A DNA stretch of 64,000 nt, from assembly GCF_001431425.1 (NCBI RefSeq), contig NZ_LDJG01000024.1:1-64000 (forward strand), in the 5' to 3' direction. The notes beneath the pieces were generated by a model. The model was not told the origin of the DNA. It ran no database searches and saw only the letters and a list, made by a program, of their open reading frames with translations. The position numbers and the translations under genes are program-made. The stretch comes from Stenotrophomonas nitritireducens. Lineage in GTDB: Bacteria > Pseudomonadota > Gammaproteobacteria > Xanthomonadales > Xanthomonadaceae. The first letter of the stretch is position 1; every line of letters starts with the position of its first letter. Positions 1 through 10,578 of this stretch are shown one piece after another.

Positions 1-258
1 ACCACCCAGCAGAACGCTGCGCTGGTGGAGGAAGCCACCGCCGCGGCGCGTTCGATGGAGGAGCAGGCCAGCCACCTGGCGGCGGCGGTCGCGCTGTTCC
101 GCATCGACGACGCGGCAGCTGCGGCCTCCCCTACCCGGGCTCCGGCCACCTCGCAGCCGGCAGTCCTGTCTCCCGCCGCTCCGCGGCGCCCGGCGCCTGT
201 GGCCCCGCGCAAGGTCGATGCGGCGCTGGCCGACGGCGGCGACTGGCAGGAGTTCTGA
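1..258 (+). CDS. Methyl-accepting chemotaxis protein, 3' end only
   Basis: This is the C-terminal end of a chemoreceptor whose start lies before the window. The frame is open from base 1 and begins with [18 protein letters not shown], the last part of the MCP signalling helix. An Ala/Pro-rich flexible tail follows, ending in the pentapeptide DWQEF. In enterobacterial receptors a similar C-terminal pentapeptide (NWETF) docks the methyltransferase CheR and the methylesterase CheB, and both genes are present further along. The first hundred bases closely match the equivalent part of the MCP gene ending at 7369, so this is one of a set of tandem paralogues. The ligand-binding region cannot be seen. 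Confidence 0.93.
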   Translation, partial: TTQQNAALVEEATAAARSMEEQASHLAAAVALFRIDDAAAAASPTRAPATSQPAVLSPAAPRRPAPVAPRKVDAALADGGDWQEF

Positions 259-266
259 TCCGGTAC

Positions 267-295
267 CGGCGGATCCTGGCAGGCAGGATCCGTCG
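267..295. terminator. Hairpin downstream of first MCP, possible terminator
   Basis: A 9-bp perfect inverted repeat (CGGATCCTG at 270-278, CAGGATCCG at 284-292) has a 5-base loop and extends by three more pairs, one of them G-T. It lies 9 bases after the stop of the partial MCP. There is no T run, so it may work with Rho or protect the mRNA end. The rest of 259-536 holds no gene that I can support. Confidence 0.5.
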
Positions 296-536
296 GTGGA
301 TGTTCCGGCGGCACGGACCGGAAGTGTCGCCGGAGACCCGCCATTCCGAAACGCCTGTTCCGTGATGCCGGTCCAGCTCCAATCCGGCGTCACGTCACGC
401 AATGGCATGCCGAAGCCGCGGATGCTGAAGCCGCGCGAAGCAGCGCCGATAACGCGGGAAGGCAACTGGCCGTTTCGTGGTCCGAGGACGCAGGGCCACC
501 CCTTCCATGCATGGTGACGGAAAAGGAACCAACCGT

Positions 537-2915
537 ATGAACACCCACTCAGCCCTGCGCTTCTTCAGCGACCTGCCGCTGCGCCGGAAATTCGTGTTGA
601 TGCTCGCCATCCTGGCGGCCGGCATCGTCGCCCTGTGCCTGGTCGCCGCCCGGCGCAACCACGCCGAGCTGCTCCAGAACGAACGCAACGCTCTGCATAC
701 CCGCGTGGAAGCGGCGTTGGCGCTGGCCAACCGCTACGCCGACCGCGCCGCCGCCGGCGAGCTGAGCGACGAGGACGCGCGCCGGCAGGCGCTGGCGGCC
801 ATCGAATCGCTGCGCAGCGCCAACGGCAGCGACTACCTGTGGGTGAACGACGGACATCCCACCATGCTGATGCATCCCTACCAGACCGCGTTGAACGGCA
901 AGGACCTCAGCGACACCACCAGCGCCGACGGCAAGAAGATCTTCGTCGAGATGGCCAGGCTCGGGCAGCAGGAGGGCGGCGGCTTCCTCGACTACACCTG
1001 GCCCAAGCCCGGCGTCGACGGGGCGGTGCAGAAAATTTCCTACGTCGGCCTGCACAAGCGCTGGGGCTGGATCATAGGCAGCGGCGAATACACCGACGAC
1101 ATCGCCGCGCGCGCCTGGAGCTTCAGCAAGGTGCTGGTACTGGCCGGCGTGCTGGTGCTGCTGTCGGCGCTGCTGCCGTGCTGGCTGATCGCCCGCTCCA
1201 TCCTGCGCCCGCTCTCCGGGGCGCTGGGCGCGATCCAGGCGGTCTCGCACGGCGACCTGGACGTGCGCGTGGAGCACCATTCGCGCGACGAGATCGGACA
1301 GATGTATGCCGCCATCGGCGAGATGGTCGGCCAGCTCCGCACCCGCGCCGGACAGGACCGCGCGCGCGCCGCCGAGGACCTGCGCATCCGCACCGCGCTG
1401 GACGATGTCACCACCAGCGTGATGATCGCCGACGCCGACCTCAACATCATCTACGCCAACCGCCCGTTGATGGAGATGCTGGGCAAGGCCGAGCAGGACA
1501 TGCGCCGCGACCTGCCGAACTTCGACATGCAGACGCTGATCGGCAGCAACATCGACATCTTCCACAAGCATCCGCCGCACCAGCGCAAACTGCTGGGCGA
1601 CCTGCGCGGCACCCACCGCGCGCAGCTAAGCGTCGGCGGCCACGTGATGCGCCAGATCATCAACCCGGTCGCCGACGCCGACGGCAAGCGCATCGGCTAT
1701 GTGGTCGAGTGGGACGACCGCACCCTCGAGGTGCAGGTGGAGAAGGAAGTCAGCGACATCATCGTCGCCGCCTCGCGCGGCGATCTGTCCGGCCGCATCC
1801 GGCTGGAAGACAAGAGCGGTTTCCTGTTGCAGGTCTCCGAGCAGCTCAACGGCCTGCTGGCGGCCATCGGCACCAGCGTCGAGCAGGTTTCCGGCGTGCT
1901 GCGCGCGCTCTCGCAGGGCGACCTCACCGTGCAGATGGAGGGCGACTACCGCGGTACGTTCGCCGACATGCGCGACGACGCCAACGCCACCGTCATCCAG
2001 CTCACCGGCATCATCGACCGCATCCAGACCGCGGCATCCAGCATCCACCGCGCGGCGGCGGAAATCGCCACCGGCAACAACGACCTGTCGCGCCGCACCG
2101 AGCAGCAGGCCGCCAACCTGGAAGAAACCGCCGCCTCGATGGAGGAGCTGACCTCCACCGTGCGCCAGAACGCCGAACACGCCCGCCAGGCCAACCAGCT
2201 GGCGCAGGGCGCGGCCGGTGTCGCCTCGCAGGGCGGACAGGTGGTCAGCCAGGTGGTCACCACCATGTCGGCCATCGAGGCCTCGTCGAAGAAGATCGCC
2301 GACATCATCAGCGTCATCGACGGCATCGCCTTCCAGACCAACATCCTGGCCTTGAACGCCGCGGTGGAAGCCGCACGCGCCGGCGAGCAGGGCCGCGGCT
2401 TTGCCGTGGTCGCCTCGGAAGTGCGTACCCTCGCCCAGCGCTCGGCGGGCGCCGCCAAGGAGATCAAGGACCTGATCGAGACCTCGGTCGACAAGGTCTC
2501 TGAAGGTTCGCAGCTGGTCCACCAGGCCGGCACCACCATGGGCGAGATCGTCAGCTCGGTGCAGCGGGTGACCGACATCATGGCCGAGATCAGTGCCGCC
2601 TCGCAGGAACAGAGCGCCGGCATCGAACAGGTCAACCAGACCGTGGTGCAGATGGACGAAACCACCCAGCAGAACGCTGCGCTGGTGGAGGAAGCCACCG
2701 CCGCCGCGCGCACGATGGAAGACCAGGCCAACGACCTGGCCACGGCGGTATCGATGTTCCGCACCACGACGACCCGCGCTGCGCCCGCTGCCCGGCCGCT
2801 ACTCACCGTCGTGCCACCGGCGGCGAAGCCGCAGCCGGCGCCGGGCACGCCGCGTCCACGACCGGTGCCTGTATCCACGCTCCAGGCCGACGGCGGCGAC
2901 TGGCAGGAGTTCTGA
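537..2915 (+). CDS. Methyl-accepting chemotaxis protein with Cache and PAS domains
   Basis: A transmembrane chemoreceptor of 792 residues. ATG 537 is chosen because AAAAGGAA lies about 8 bases upstream; an in-frame start at 477 would add 20 residues with no good ribosome site. Order: TM1 about 18-40; periplasmic single-Cache domain about 45-190 (the stretch around [16 protein letters not shown] is typical); TM2 about 200-222; HAMP; a cytoplasmic PAS about 285-400; further HAMP-like segments ([19 protein letters not shown]); then the four-helix signalling bundle with the conserved tip [19 protein letters not shown] near 600. It ends in DWQEF, a CheR/CheB docking pentapeptide. The Cache ligand is unknown; the PAS could bind a cofactor but no ligand residue is evident. 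Confidence 0.95.
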   Translation: MNTHSALRFFSDLPLRRKFVLMLAILAAGIVALCLVAARRNHAELLQNERNALHTRVEAALALANRYADRAAAGELSDEDARRQALAAIESLRSANGSDYLWVNDGHPTMLMHPYQTALNGKDLSDTTSADGKKIFVEMARLGQQEGGGFLDYTWPKPGVDGAVQKISYVGLHKRWGWIIGSGEYTDDIAARAWSFSKVLVLAGVLVLLSALLPCWLIARSILRPLSGALGAIQAVSHGDLDVRVEHHSRDEIGQMYAAIGEMVGQLRTRAGQDRARAAEDLRIRTALDDVTTSVMIADADLNIIYANRPLMEMLGKAEQDMRRDLPNFDMQTLIGSNIDIFHKHPPHQRKLLGDLRGTHRAQLSVGGHVMRQIINPVADADGKRIGYVVEWDDRTLEVQVEKEVSDIIVAASRGDLSGRIRLEDKSGFLLQVSEQLNGLLAAIGTSVEQVSGVLRALSQGDLTVQMEGDYRGTFADMRDDANATVIQLTGIIDRIQTAASSIHRAAAEIATGNNDLSRRTEQQAANLEETAASMEELTSTVRQNAEHARQANQLAQGAAGVASQGGQVVSQVVTTMSAIEASSKKIADIISVIDGIAFQTNILALNAAVEAARAGEQGRGFAVVASEVRTLAQRSAGAAKEIKDLIETSVDKVSEGSQLVHQAGTTMGEIVSSVQRVTDIMAEISAASQEQSAGIEQVNQTVVQMDETTQQNAALVEEATAAARTMEDQANDLATAVSMFRTTTTRAAPAARPLLTVVPPAAKPQPAPGTPRPRPVPVSTLQADGGDWQEF

Positions 2916-3048
2916 GCGGCGGACACTGCCGCATCGCACCGGTGCCATCGCATCGGTGCTAAAGAGCCTTGGAGCGGGGCCGATACTCCATGAAGCCCTG
3001 CCGGTATGCTGTTGCCTCCAGGCCTCCGCCACCCCTGTTCCAGAGATC

Positions 3049-3822
3049 ATGTCAGAGCGCGAACCGACGGAATCCGCCCTTCCCTCCTTCGACGGCAACC
3101 TGTATGCCGACGAGAAGTACATGGTCCGCAATCCGCGCCAGATCCGCCTCCTGCTGCAGGCGATGATCGATCAGCGCGCCACGATCGCGGTCCATCCGGA
3201 CGGCCGCGAACAGTCCTATCCCAGCGCCGTGCTGGAACTGGACGAGGACACCCTGCTGCTCGACGGCAGCCCGATGCCGCAGGTCAACCGCAGCGTCGGC
3301 GAGGCTTCGCGCCTGCTGTGCTTCGCGCAGGTGGACAAGGTCATGGTGCGCTTCCGCCTGGAACACCCGCAGGTGCTGGTCGAGGACGGACGCACGGCGT
3401 TCCGCGTCGGGCTCCCCGAAGAGGCCTACCACCTGCAGCGCCGCGAGCTGTACCGGCTGGAGACGCCGGTCGGCGATTCGCCCTGGTGCGTCTTCCCCGA
3501 TCCGCAGGGGGGAGACCCCCTGCGCTGGCGCGTGGTGGACATCAGCGCCGGCGGCCTGGCCGTGCTCCTGCCCCCCGACCTGGACCTGCTGCGCCTGCAG
3601 CAGCGGCTGGGCGGGTGCGAACTGCTGCTGCCCGATTCGGCGCCGATCCCGGTCACCCTGGTGGTCTGCAGCCAGCTGATGCGCAAGCAGGCCAACGGCG
3701 TCGAGCAGCAGCGCGTGGGCCTGCGCTTCGAGGATCTGCCGCGCGGTGCCGATGCGGCCATTCAGCGCTACATCTTCCGGGTCGACCGCGAGCGCAAGGT
3801 GCGCAGGAACGGCGGCGCCTAG
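3049..3822 (+). CDS. ycgR: YcgR-like flagellar brake protein with PilZ domain
   Basis: A 257-residue cytoplasmic c-di-GMP effector. An N-terminal YcgR-type domain covers about residues 20-115. A PilZ domain follows, carrying both c-di-GMP-binding signatures: RRELYR (the RxxxR motif) and DISAGG (the DxSxxG motif). In Enterobacteria YcgR bound to c-di-GMP acts on the flagellar motor and lowers motility. The start at 3049 gives the usual YcgR length, although no strong ribosome-binding site precedes it; the in-frame extension further upstream is low-complexity and overlaps the preceding MCP. Its position between MCP genes and cheW supports a motility role. The gene name is assigned by family, not by orthology test. 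Confidence 0.88.
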   Translation: MSEREPTESALPSFDGNLYADEKYMVRNPRQIRLLLQAMIDQRATIAVHPDGREQSYPSAVLELDEDTLLLDGSPMPQVNRSVGEASRLLCFAQVDKVMVRFRLEHPQVLVEDGRTAFRVGLPEEAYHLQRRELYRLETPVGDSPWCVFPDPQGGDPLRWRVVDISAGGLAVLLPPDLDLLRLQQRLGGCELLLPDSAPIPVTLVVCSQLMRKQANGVEQQRVGLRFEDLPRGADAAIQRYIFRVDRERKVRRNGGA

Positions 3823-3908
3823 GGTTCCACCTAAAGTCCCGGCGGCCGGTGCCGATACACGGAGGTGAGCCATCTCCGCACCGCATGCCGCCAGGACCAG
3901 GAACCCAG

Positions 3909-4400
3909 ATGAACGACACCAGCGCCCACGCTGCCACTTCCGGCGGCGAGTACCTCAGCTTCACACTCGGCAACGAGCATTACGGGGTGGATATCCTCAA
4001 AGTGCAGGAAATCCGCGGTTACGACGCTGTCACCCGCGTTCCCGACGCACCGGACTACATCAAGGGCGTGATCAACCTGCGCGGCACCATCGTGCCGGTC
4101 ATCGACCTGCGCCTGAAGCTGCGCCTGGACGAGGCCCGCTACGATGCCTTCACCGTGATGATCGTGCTCAACGTGGAAGACCGCGTGGTCGGCATCGTCG
4201 TGGACAGCGTCTCCGACGTGATCCCGCTCAGCGCCGAGCAGATCCGCCCGAAGCCGGAATTCGGCGCCGCGGTGGACACCCGCTTCATCTCCGGCATCGG
4301 CACCCAGGACGAGCGCATGCTGATCCTGCTGGACATCGAGACCCTGCTCGATACCGCCGACCTGGGCCAGGCCGCCGTCGCGGAAGAAGCGGCCGCCTAA
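3909..4400 (+). CDS. cheW: Chemotaxis coupling protein CheW
   Basis: CheW couples chemoreceptors to the histidine kinase CheA. The 163-residue product starts at ATG 3909 after an AGGA-type ribosome site. It shows the CheW core: YLSFTLGNEHYGVDILKVQE near the N terminus, then PDYIKGVINLRGTIVPVIDL, where the conserved NLRG segment contacts receptors and kinase, then VDSVSDVI. The length is normal for a single-domain CheW with a short acidic, Ala-rich tail. It lies 86 bases after the PilZ gene and among MCP genes. The partner CheA is not in the window, so this may be one of several CheW copies in the genome. Confidence 0.96.
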   Translation: MNDTSAHAATSGGEYLSFTLGNEHYGVDILKVQEIRGYDAVTRVPDAPDYIKGVINLRGTIVPVIDLRLKLRLDEARYDAFTVMIVLNVEDRVVGIVVDSVSDVIPLSAEQIRPKPEFGAAVDTRFISGIGTQDERMLILLDIETLLDTADLGQAAVAEEAAA

Positions 4401-4512
4401 AACGTTATATCCGTCACATTTTCATGTGCGGCGTATCAATCATCGGCCGTGCCTGCCGATACCGAGCGCATGGCCGGCCGTTCGCCGGCGAAACCCCAAT
4501 CCGGAGAAAAAG

Positions 4513-4893
4513 ATGTCCAAGCCCTTCATTTCGCTGATGTCCGCGGCCCTGCTGGCAAGCCTGTCCCTGGTCGCCGCCGCCGACGAGATGATCCCGCCCG
4601 AGAACGCGGCCCGTTTCGCCGGCAAGGACGGCATGGTCTGCGGCAAGGTCGAAAAGGCCCGCTACGCCGAAGGTTCCGAAGGCCAGCCGACCTTCCTGCA
4701 CATGGGCGGCTCGTTCCCGCGCCACACCTTTTCGGCGCGCATCCCCGGCTCGGCGCGCGGCAACTTCAGCTTCGACCTGATGTCGCTGGAAGGCAAGACC
4801 GTGTGCGCGATCGGCAAGATCCAGCGCGATGCCTCGCGCGCCGAGATCGAAGTCACCTCGCCGTCCAGCCTGAAGCTGGCCAACATCAAGTAA
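4513..4893 (+). CDS. Small secreted protein, OB-fold-like
   Basis: A 126-residue protein of uncertain function. An N-terminal signal peptide (residues 1-22, cleaved after about SLVAAA) sends it to the periplasm. The mature part has the pattern [16 protein letters not shown], then QPTFLHMGG, then [11 protein letters not shown] and [13 protein letters not shown]. This alternation resembles small OB-fold proteins of the nucleic-acid-binding type, which often carry the closing phrase seen here. Two cysteines (in MVCGK and TVCAI) could form a disulfide. GGAGAAAA precedes the ATG. It is an odd neighbour between cheW and an MCP gene, and a strong hairpin follows it, so it may be transcribed on its own. 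Confidence 0.75.
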   Translation: MSKPFISLMSAALLASLSLVAAADEMIPPENAARFAGKDGMVCGKVEKARYAEGSEGQPTFLHMGGSFPRHTFSARIPGSARGNFSFDLMSLEGKTVCAIGKIQRDASRAEIEVTSPSSLKLANIK

Positions 4894-4908
4894 TCCATCC
4901 CGACGTCG

Positions 4909-4931
4909 CCGCGCCGGCCATGCCGGCGCGG
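4909..4931 (+). terminator. GC-rich hairpin, probable terminator of the secreted protein gene
   Basis: CCGCGCCGGC (4909-4918) and GCCGGCGCGG (4922-4931) form a perfect 10-bp stem with a CAT loop, 16 bases after the stop codon at 4893. It has no following T run, so factor-independent termination would be weak. Confidence 0.55.
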
Positions 4932-4978
4932 TCCCCGCCGTGCCTTGGCCGGGGGATGCAGCAGGAGACAGCGCAACC

Positions 4979-7369
4979 ATGCAGTGGATCAAGAACCTCA
5001 ACCTGATGCCGAAGCTGATGCTCACCTTCGGCATCGTCCTGTTCGTGATGCTGATCCAGGGCATCGTCGCCTATCGTGGCCTGCACTCGCTGGACAGCGT
5101 CACCAACGAGATCGCGGAAAAGCGCATGGCCGGCCTGCGCACCAGCGGAGAACTGGCCGGCATGGTCAGCGAGTACCGCAACGCGTCCTACCAGAGCCTG
5201 ATCCGCGCCAGCGCCGACGTGAAGACGGAGGCCAAGACCCGTGCCGGCGAACTGCGCGTCCAGATCGACGAATCCATCGACAAGTATTCCAAGCTGATCG
5301 ACAACCCGCAGCAGCGCAAGCTGTTCGACACCTTCGTCGCCGACTGGGATGCAACCAAGAAGTCCTACGACTCGGTCACCGAGCTGCTGGAACTGGACCT
5401 GCCCGACGACGCGATCGACACCTTCGTCGGCGAGACCCGCAACCTGCACCGCAAGGCCTATGCTTCGCTCGAAGCGCTGGCGACGGACGAGAACACCCGT
5501 GCGCAGGCAGCCAGCGGCCAGGCCGCCGACACCTATTCGGCCTCCGTCGCCGTCACGTTGATCGCGGTGCTGGTCGGCGCCGGCGCCGGCCTGCTGCTGG
5601 CCTGGCTGTTTGCCCGTTCGCTGGTCGGTTCGATGCGCGGCGCGGTGGACGTGGCCAACGAGATCGCCGGCGGCAAGCTCGACGGCACCATCGACACCCG
5701 CCGCTCCGACGAGGTCGGCGAGCTGCTGCGCTCCATGCAGCGCATGCAGCGCGACCTGCGCGAGCGCATCGAGCGCGACCAGGCCGTCGCCGCCGAGAAC
5801 CTGCGCATCCGCACCGCGCTGGACTATTCCTCCACCGGCGTCTACCTGACCGATACCGACCTGCAGATCGTCTATGCCAACCGGGCGCTGGCGCACACGC
5901 TGGAGCGCTACGCCGACGACATCCACGGCGCGCTCGACCATTACGACGCCTCGCGTCCGCTGGTCGGCCAGCCGGTGACCTCGCTGGAGTTCCGCGGCGA
6001 AATGGACCGCAGCGTGCTCGACGCGCTGCAGCGCACCGGCGTGGCCTCGCGCGAAATGCGCTACGGCGAGGCCCAGTTCGCGCAGACCATCTCGGCCATC
6101 CGCGACGAGGCCGGCAGCGTGGTCGGCCATGTCGTCGAATGGCGCGACCGCACCACCGAGGCCATGGTGGAACGCGAAGTCGCGCGGGTGATCGACGCCG
6201 CCGCCGCGGGCGACCTGAGCGGCCGCATCGGCACCGATGGCAAGGACGGCTTCTTCCTGGAGCTGGCGCGCCAGCTCAACAGCCTGCTCGACGCCAACGC
6301 CAGCAGCCTGGAGCAGATCTCCGGCCTGCTGTCCGCGCTGTCGCAGGGCGACCTGACCGTGCGCATGCAGGGCGATTTCCAGGGCGTGTTCGCGCGGATG
6401 CGCGACGACGCCAACGCCACCACCGAACAGCTGACCGCCATCGTCGGCCGCATCAAGCAGTCCACCGCGGCGATCAACTCCGCCGCCGGCGAGATCGCCT
6501 CGGGCAACAACGACCTGTCGCGCCGCACCGAGCAGCAGGCCGCCAACCTGGAAGAGACCGCCGCCTCGATGGAGGAATTGACCTCCACCGTGCGCCAGAA
6601 CGCCGAACACGCCCGCCAGGCCAACCAGCTGGCGCAGGGCGCGGCCGGCGTCGCCTCGCAGGGCGGCGAAGTTGTCGGCCAGGTGGTCACCACCATGTCG
6701 GCCATCGAGGCCTCGTCGAAGAAGATCGCCGACATCATCAGCGTCATCGACGGCATCGCCTTCCAGACCAACATCCTGGCCTTGAACGCGGCGGTGGAAG
6801 CCGCACGCGCCGGCGAGCAGGGCCGCGGCTTCGCCGTGGTCGCCTCGGAAGTGCGTACCCTCGCCCAGCGTTCGGCCGGCGCCGCCAAGGAGATCAAGGA
6901 GCTGATCCAGGACTCGGTCGGCAAGGTCGGCGAAGGCTCGCAGCTGGTGCGTCGTGCCGGCAGCACCATGGGCGAAATCGTCAGCTCCGTGCAGCGCGTG
7001 ACCGACATCATGGCCGAGATCAGCGCCGCCTCGCAGGAGCAGAGCGCCGGCATCGAGCAGGTCAACCAGACCGTCACCCAGATGGACGAGACCACCCAGC
7101 AGAACGCCGCGCTGGTGGAGGAAGCCACCGCCGCGGCGCGTTCGATGGAAGAACAGGCCTCGCATCTGGCGGAAGCCGTAGCCCTGTTCCGCCTGGACGA
7201 ACACGATGCCCCCGCGGTGGCGGTCAAGGTGGCGCCGGCCGTGGTGGCGGTCGCCGCCGCGGCGCCGGCTTCCCCGGCGCCGGTTGCCTACACGCCCGAG
7301 CCCAGGCCGCGCGGCCAGGCCCGCGCGGCCGTCGCCGAAGCACTCGATTCGGACTGGCAGGAATTCTGA
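4979..7369 (+). CDS. Methyl-accepting chemotaxis protein with four-helix-bundle sensor and PAS
   Basis: A chemoreceptor of 796 residues. ATG 4979 has AGGAG 11 bases upstream. TM1 is about 12-34. The periplasmic part (about 35-185) is helical and heptad-rich, resembling the 4HB_MCP ligand domain rather than the Cache domain of its two neighbours. TM2 is about 190-213, then HAMP, a PAS about 276-390, more HAMP-like linkers ([19 protein letters not shown]) and the MCP signalling bundle with its tip near 600. A long Ala/Val/Pro tail ends in DWQEF, the putative CheR docking site. The signalling half is nearly identical to that of the gene ending at 2915, while the sensor half is unrelated. Confidence 0.94.
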   Translation: MQWIKNLNLMPKLMLTFGIVLFVMLIQGIVAYRGLHSLDSVTNEIAEKRMAGLRTSGELAGMVSEYRNASYQSLIRASADVKTEAKTRAGELRVQIDESIDKYSKLIDNPQQRKLFDTFVADWDATKKSYDSVTELLELDLPDDAIDTFVGETRNLHRKAYASLEALATDENTRAQAASGQAADTYSASVAVTLIAVLVGAGAGLLLAWLFARSLVGSMRGAVDVANEIAGGKLDGTIDTRRSDEVGELLRSMQRMQRDLRERIERDQAVAAENLRIRTALDYSSTGVYLTDTDLQIVYANRALAHTLERYADDIHGALDHYDASRPLVGQPVTSLEFRGEMDRSVLDALQRTGVASREMRYGEAQFAQTISAIRDEAGSVVGHVVEWRDRTTEAMVEREVARVIDAAAAGDLSGRIGTDGKDGFFLELARQLNSLLDANASSLEQISGLLSALSQGDLTVRMQGDFQGVFARMRDDANATTEQLTAIVGRIKQSTAAINSAAGEIASGNNDLSRRTEQQAANLEETAASMEELTSTVRQNAEHARQANQLAQGAAGVASQGGEVVGQVVTTMSAIEASSKKIADIISVIDGIAFQTNILALNAAVEAARAGEQGRGFAVVASEVRTLAQRSAGAAKEIKELIQDSVGKVGEGSQLVRRAGSTMGEIVSSVQRVTDIMAEISAASQEQSAGIEQVNQTVTQMDETTQQNAALVEEATAAARSMEEQASHLAEAVALFRLDEHDAPAVAVKVAPAVVAVAAAAPASPAPVAYTPEPRPRGQARAAVAEALDSDWQEF

Positions 7370-7383
7370 TCCGTCCCCACAGC

Positions 7384-7405
7384 AACCCCGGCATATGCCG
7401 GGGTT
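7384..7405. terminator. Perfect 22-bp palindrome after MCP gene
   Basis: An 11+11 perfect palindrome, AACCCC GGCAT then its mirror, lies 14 bases after the stop at 7369. The outer flanks (AGC and GCT) nearly extend it. It fits a bidirectional transcript end between the MCP genes, although a T tract is missing. Confidence 0.5.
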
Positions 7406-7571
7406 CTGCTGTCGGCCCTCCGCCGCGGCGAGCCGCACTTCCAGACTGAGCCCGCCGCCGCTTCCGGCCCCCGCAGCTCAACTTGCGGGATTCCTGGCCG
7501 ATATCCAGCAGTGAAGTCCCGTCTCCGTGCCCGACGTCGCGGCGGCCATTCCCCCAAATCACCCATCGCGC

Positions 7572-9722
7572 ATGAATATTCTCCGTACCTGGTCGAGTTT
7601 CATTTCCAACATCTCCGTGCGCGGCAAGCTCAACCTGCTCACGGTCATCATCGCGATCGGCGTGGTCGCGCTGGCGGTGGTCGCCGCCCGCATGCAGTAC
7701 CTGGACCTCTACGAGACCCGCAAGGTCTCGCTGCAGAGCGACGTCGAACTGACCTACGGCGTGCTGGACCATTACGCCGAACGCGTCGCCGACGGCAGCC
7801 TCCCGCTGGAACGCGCGCAGGCCGAAGCCATCGCCGCGCTGGAAGCCATGCGCGCCAAGGGCGAATCCAGTTACTTCAACATCTACAGCACCGACTACGT
7901 CATGCTGATGCACCCGTTCCGCAAGGAGCTGGTCGGCAAGGACATGAAGGACTTCCGCAGCGAGGATGGCGTGCCGCTGTACCGCGACCAGGTCGAGGCC
8001 GCGAAGAACGGCGGCGGCTACGTCGCTTACGAATGGGCCAAGCCCGGGAAGAAGAAACCGGTTCCCAAGCTCGCTTACGCGGGCATGTACAAGCCCTGGA
8101 ACTGGGTGATCTCCACCGGCGTCTACATGGACGACGTGCAGACCCAGGCGCTGCGCTTCACCGGCATCATGACTGTCGCCGGCGGCGTGCTGGTGTTGCT
8201 GGTGTTCGCGCTGAGCTGGGTGATCGGCAGCCGCATCGTGCTGCCGCTGCGCAAGGCCACCGCCGTCGCCGACGCCATCGCCAACGGCCGCCTGGACAAC
8301 ACCATCGTCCAGACCTCGCGCGATGAAGCCGGCCAGCTGCTGGGCAGCATGCAGCGCATGCAGGTGCAGCTGCAGGCGGTGATCGCCGCGCAGCGCGAGA
8401 TGGAGCGCCAGCATGACGCCGGCATCATCAGCTACCGCATGGACAAGGGCGCGTTCCCCGGCGACTACGGGGTGATGGTCGACGGCACCAACCAGCTGGT
8501 GGGCAACCACATCGGCGTGAAAATGCAGGTGATCGAACTGGCGCAGCGCTATGCCGTGGGCGACCTCAGCCGCGATATGCCGCAGCTGCCCGGCGAGAAG
8601 GCCGAGATCACCGAGACCATGGCCACCATCAAGCGCAACCTCACCGCGATCAGCGCCGAGATCCGCCGCCTGAGCGGCGCCGCGGCCGCCGGCGACTTCA
8701 GCCAGCGCGGCGACGAGGAGCGCTTCCAGTACGACTTCCGGCAGATGGTGCACAACCTCAACGCGATGATGGAGGTCACCGACGGCAGCCTGGCCGAGAC
8801 CTCCAGCCTGCTTCAGGCCATCGCCCGCGGCGATCTCACCGCACGCATGCACGGCGATTTCCACGGCGTGTTCGCCAGGATGCGCGACGACGCCAACGCC
8901 ACCGTCGCCCAGCTGACCTCCATCGTCGGCCGCATCCAGCAGGCCGCCGGCAGCATCAACCTGGCCGCCTCGGAAATCGCCACCGGCAACAACGACCTGT
9001 CGCGCCGCACCGAGCAGCAGGCCGCCAACCTGGAGGAAACCGCCGCCTCGATGGAGGAACTGACCTCCACCGTGCGCCAGAACGCCGAGCACGCCCGCCA
9101 GGCCAACCAGCTGGCGCAGGGTGCGGCCGGTGTCGCCTCGCAGGGCGGCCAGGTCGTGGGCCTGGTGGTCACCACCATGGCCGACATCGAGGCTTCGTCG
9201 AAGAAGATCGCCGACATCATCAGCGTCATCGACGGCATCGCCTTCCAGACCAACATCCTGGCCTTGAACGCCGCGGTGGAAGCCGCGCGCGCCGGCGAGC
9301 AGGGCCGCGGCTTCGCTGTGGTCGCCAGCGAGGTGCGTACGCTGGCGCAGCGCTCGGCCGGTGCCGCCAAGGAGATCAAGGAACTGATCGAAACCTCGGT
9401 CGACAAGGTGTCCGAGGGCTCGCAGCTGGTGCACCAGGCCGGTACCACCATGGGCGAGATCGTCACTTCGGTGCAGCGCGTGACCGACATCATGGCCGAG
9501 ATCAGCGCCGCCTCGCAGGAACAGAGCGCCGGTATCGAGCAGGTCAACCAGACCGTCACCCAGATGGACGAGACCACCCAGCAGAACGCCGCCCTGGTCG
9601 AGGAAGCCACCGCCGCCGCGCGCGCGATGGAGGAACAGGCCATGGTGCTGAACGACGCCGTGTCGGCCTTCCGCCTGCAGGCCTCCGCGCACGCTTCCCG
9701 TCCCCTGGCGCTGGCCAGCTGA
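7572..9722 (+). CDS. Methyl-accepting chemotaxis protein with Cache domain, no docking tail
   Basis: A chemoreceptor of 716 residues. ATG 7572 places TM1 (about 18-40) close to the N terminus like the other MCPs; a GTG at 7527 would add 15 residues. The sensor is a single-Cache domain (about 45-190) related to that of the MCP starting at 537: compare [18 protein letters not shown] here. TM2 is about 197-218, followed by HAMP, several further HAMP-like segments instead of a PAS, and the signalling bundle with its tip about 555-580. The C terminus stops at LALAS and lacks the DWQEF pentapeptide of the three other receptors, so CheR may reach it only through neighbours. It lies 10 bases before cheR. 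Confidence 0.94.
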   Translation: MNILRTWSSFISNISVRGKLNLLTVIIAIGVVALAVVAARMQYLDLYETRKVSLQSDVELTYGVLDHYAERVADGSLPLERAQAEAIAALEAMRAKGESSYFNIYSTDYVMLMHPFRKELVGKDMKDFRSEDGVPLYRDQVEAAKNGGGYVAYEWAKPGKKKPVPKLAYAGMYKPWNWVISTGVYMDDVQTQALRFTGIMTVAGGVLVLLVFALSWVIGSRIVLPLRKATAVADAIANGRLDNTIVQTSRDEAGQLLGSMQRMQVQLQAVIAAQREMERQHDAGIISYRMDKGAFPGDYGVMVDGTNQLVGNHIGVKMQVIELAQRYAVGDLSRDMPQLPGEKAEITETMATIKRNLTAISAEIRRLSGAAAAGDFSQRGDEERFQYDFRQMVHNLNAMMEVTDGSLAETSSLLQAIARGDLTARMHGDFHGVFARMRDDANATVAQLTSIVGRIQQAAGSINLAASEIATGNNDLSRRTEQQAANLEETAASMEELTSTVRQNAEHARQANQLAQGAAGVASQGGQVVGLVVTTMADIEASSKKIADIISVIDGIAFQTNILALNAAVEAARAGEQGRGFAVVASEVRTLAQRSAGAAKEIKELIETSVDKVSEGSQLVHQAGTTMGEIVTSVQRVTDIMAEISAASQEQSAGIEQVNQTVTQMDETTQQNAALVEEATAAARAMEEQAMVLNDAVSAFRLQASAHASRPLALAS

Positions 9723-9732
9723 GGTTTCCACG

Positions 9733-10578
9733 GTGTCCCTGTCCGCTCCCGCCTCCCGCGATTTCGAGTTCAACGACCGCGACTTCCGCCGCGTCTGCGA
9801 GCTGATCCACAAGCGCGCCGGCATCGCGCTGGCGCCGGCCAAGCGCGACATGGTCTACGGGCGCCTGTCGCGCCGGCTGCGGGCGCTCGGCCTGCAGTCG
9901 TTCGAGGAATACCTGGACCAGCTCGAGCGCAGCGGCGGCGACGAATGGCAGGCGTTCACCAACGCGCTGACCACCAACCTGACCTCGTTCTTCCGCGAGC
10001 CGCACCATTTCGAGAAGCTGCGCGAGGAGCTGCAGGCACGCGCCCACCGCGCGCCGCTGCATATCTGGTCGTGCGCGGCATCCACCGGCGAGGAGCCCTA
10101 CTCGCTGGCGATCACCGCCTGCGAGACCTTCGGCAGCCTCGCCCCGCCGGTACGCATCCTGGCCACCGATGTCGATACGCAGGTGCTGGCCACCGGCGCC
10201 CAGGGCGTGTATCCGGTCGAGCGCATCGCCGGCCTCGATCCGTCGCTCAAGCGCCGCTACTTCCAGCGTGGCAGCGGCCCCAACGAAGGCAAGTGCCGGG
10301 TGGTGCCGGCGCTGCGCAAGCTGATCGAGTTCCGTCAGCTCAACCTGCTGGCGCCGCGCTACGACGTCGGCGGTCCATACGACGCCCTGTTCTGCCGCAA
10401 CGTGATGATCTATTTCGACAAACCGACCCAGCGCGGCATCCTGTCGCGGCTGGTGCAGCACATGGGCGACGACGGCCTGCTGTATACCGGCCACTCCGAG
10501 AACTACCTGCACGCCGCCGACCTGATCCAGCCTTGCGGGCGCACCCTGTACCGCCGCGCGCGCGGTGCCGGGGCATGA
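9733..10578 (+). CDS. cheR: Chemotaxis protein methyltransferase CheR
   Basis: CheR methylates receptor glutamates using S-adenosylmethionine, adapting receptor output. The 281-residue product starts at GTG 9733. An all-helical CheR N domain (about 10-75) precedes the methyltransferase domain; [16 protein letters not shown] is the SAM-binding loop and [10 protein letters not shown] lies near the active site, both strongly conserved in CheR. The stop overlaps the cheD start by ATGA at 10575-10578, indicating coupled translation with cheD and cheB. Confidence 0.97.
   Translation: MSLSAPASRDFEFNDRDFRRVCELIHKRAGIALAPAKRDMVYGRLSRRLRALGLQSFEEYLDQLERSGGDEWQAFTNALTTNLTSFFREPHHFEKLREELQARAHRAPLHIWSCAASTGEEPYSLAITACETFGSLAPPVRILATDVDTQVLATGAQGVYPVERIAGLDPSLKRRYFQRGSGPNEGKCRVVPALRKLIEFRQLNLLAPRYDVGGPYDALFCRNVMIYFDKPTQRGILSRLVQHMGDDGLLYTGHSENYLHAADLIQPCGRTLYRRARGAGA

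Noticed and set aside
4886..7438. Long - strand open frame opposite the second complete MCP
   Set aside because: Mirror of the coding strand, with repeated Gly/Asp/Leu patterns that copy the MCP repeats. The same holds opposite the MCPs at 537 and 7572.
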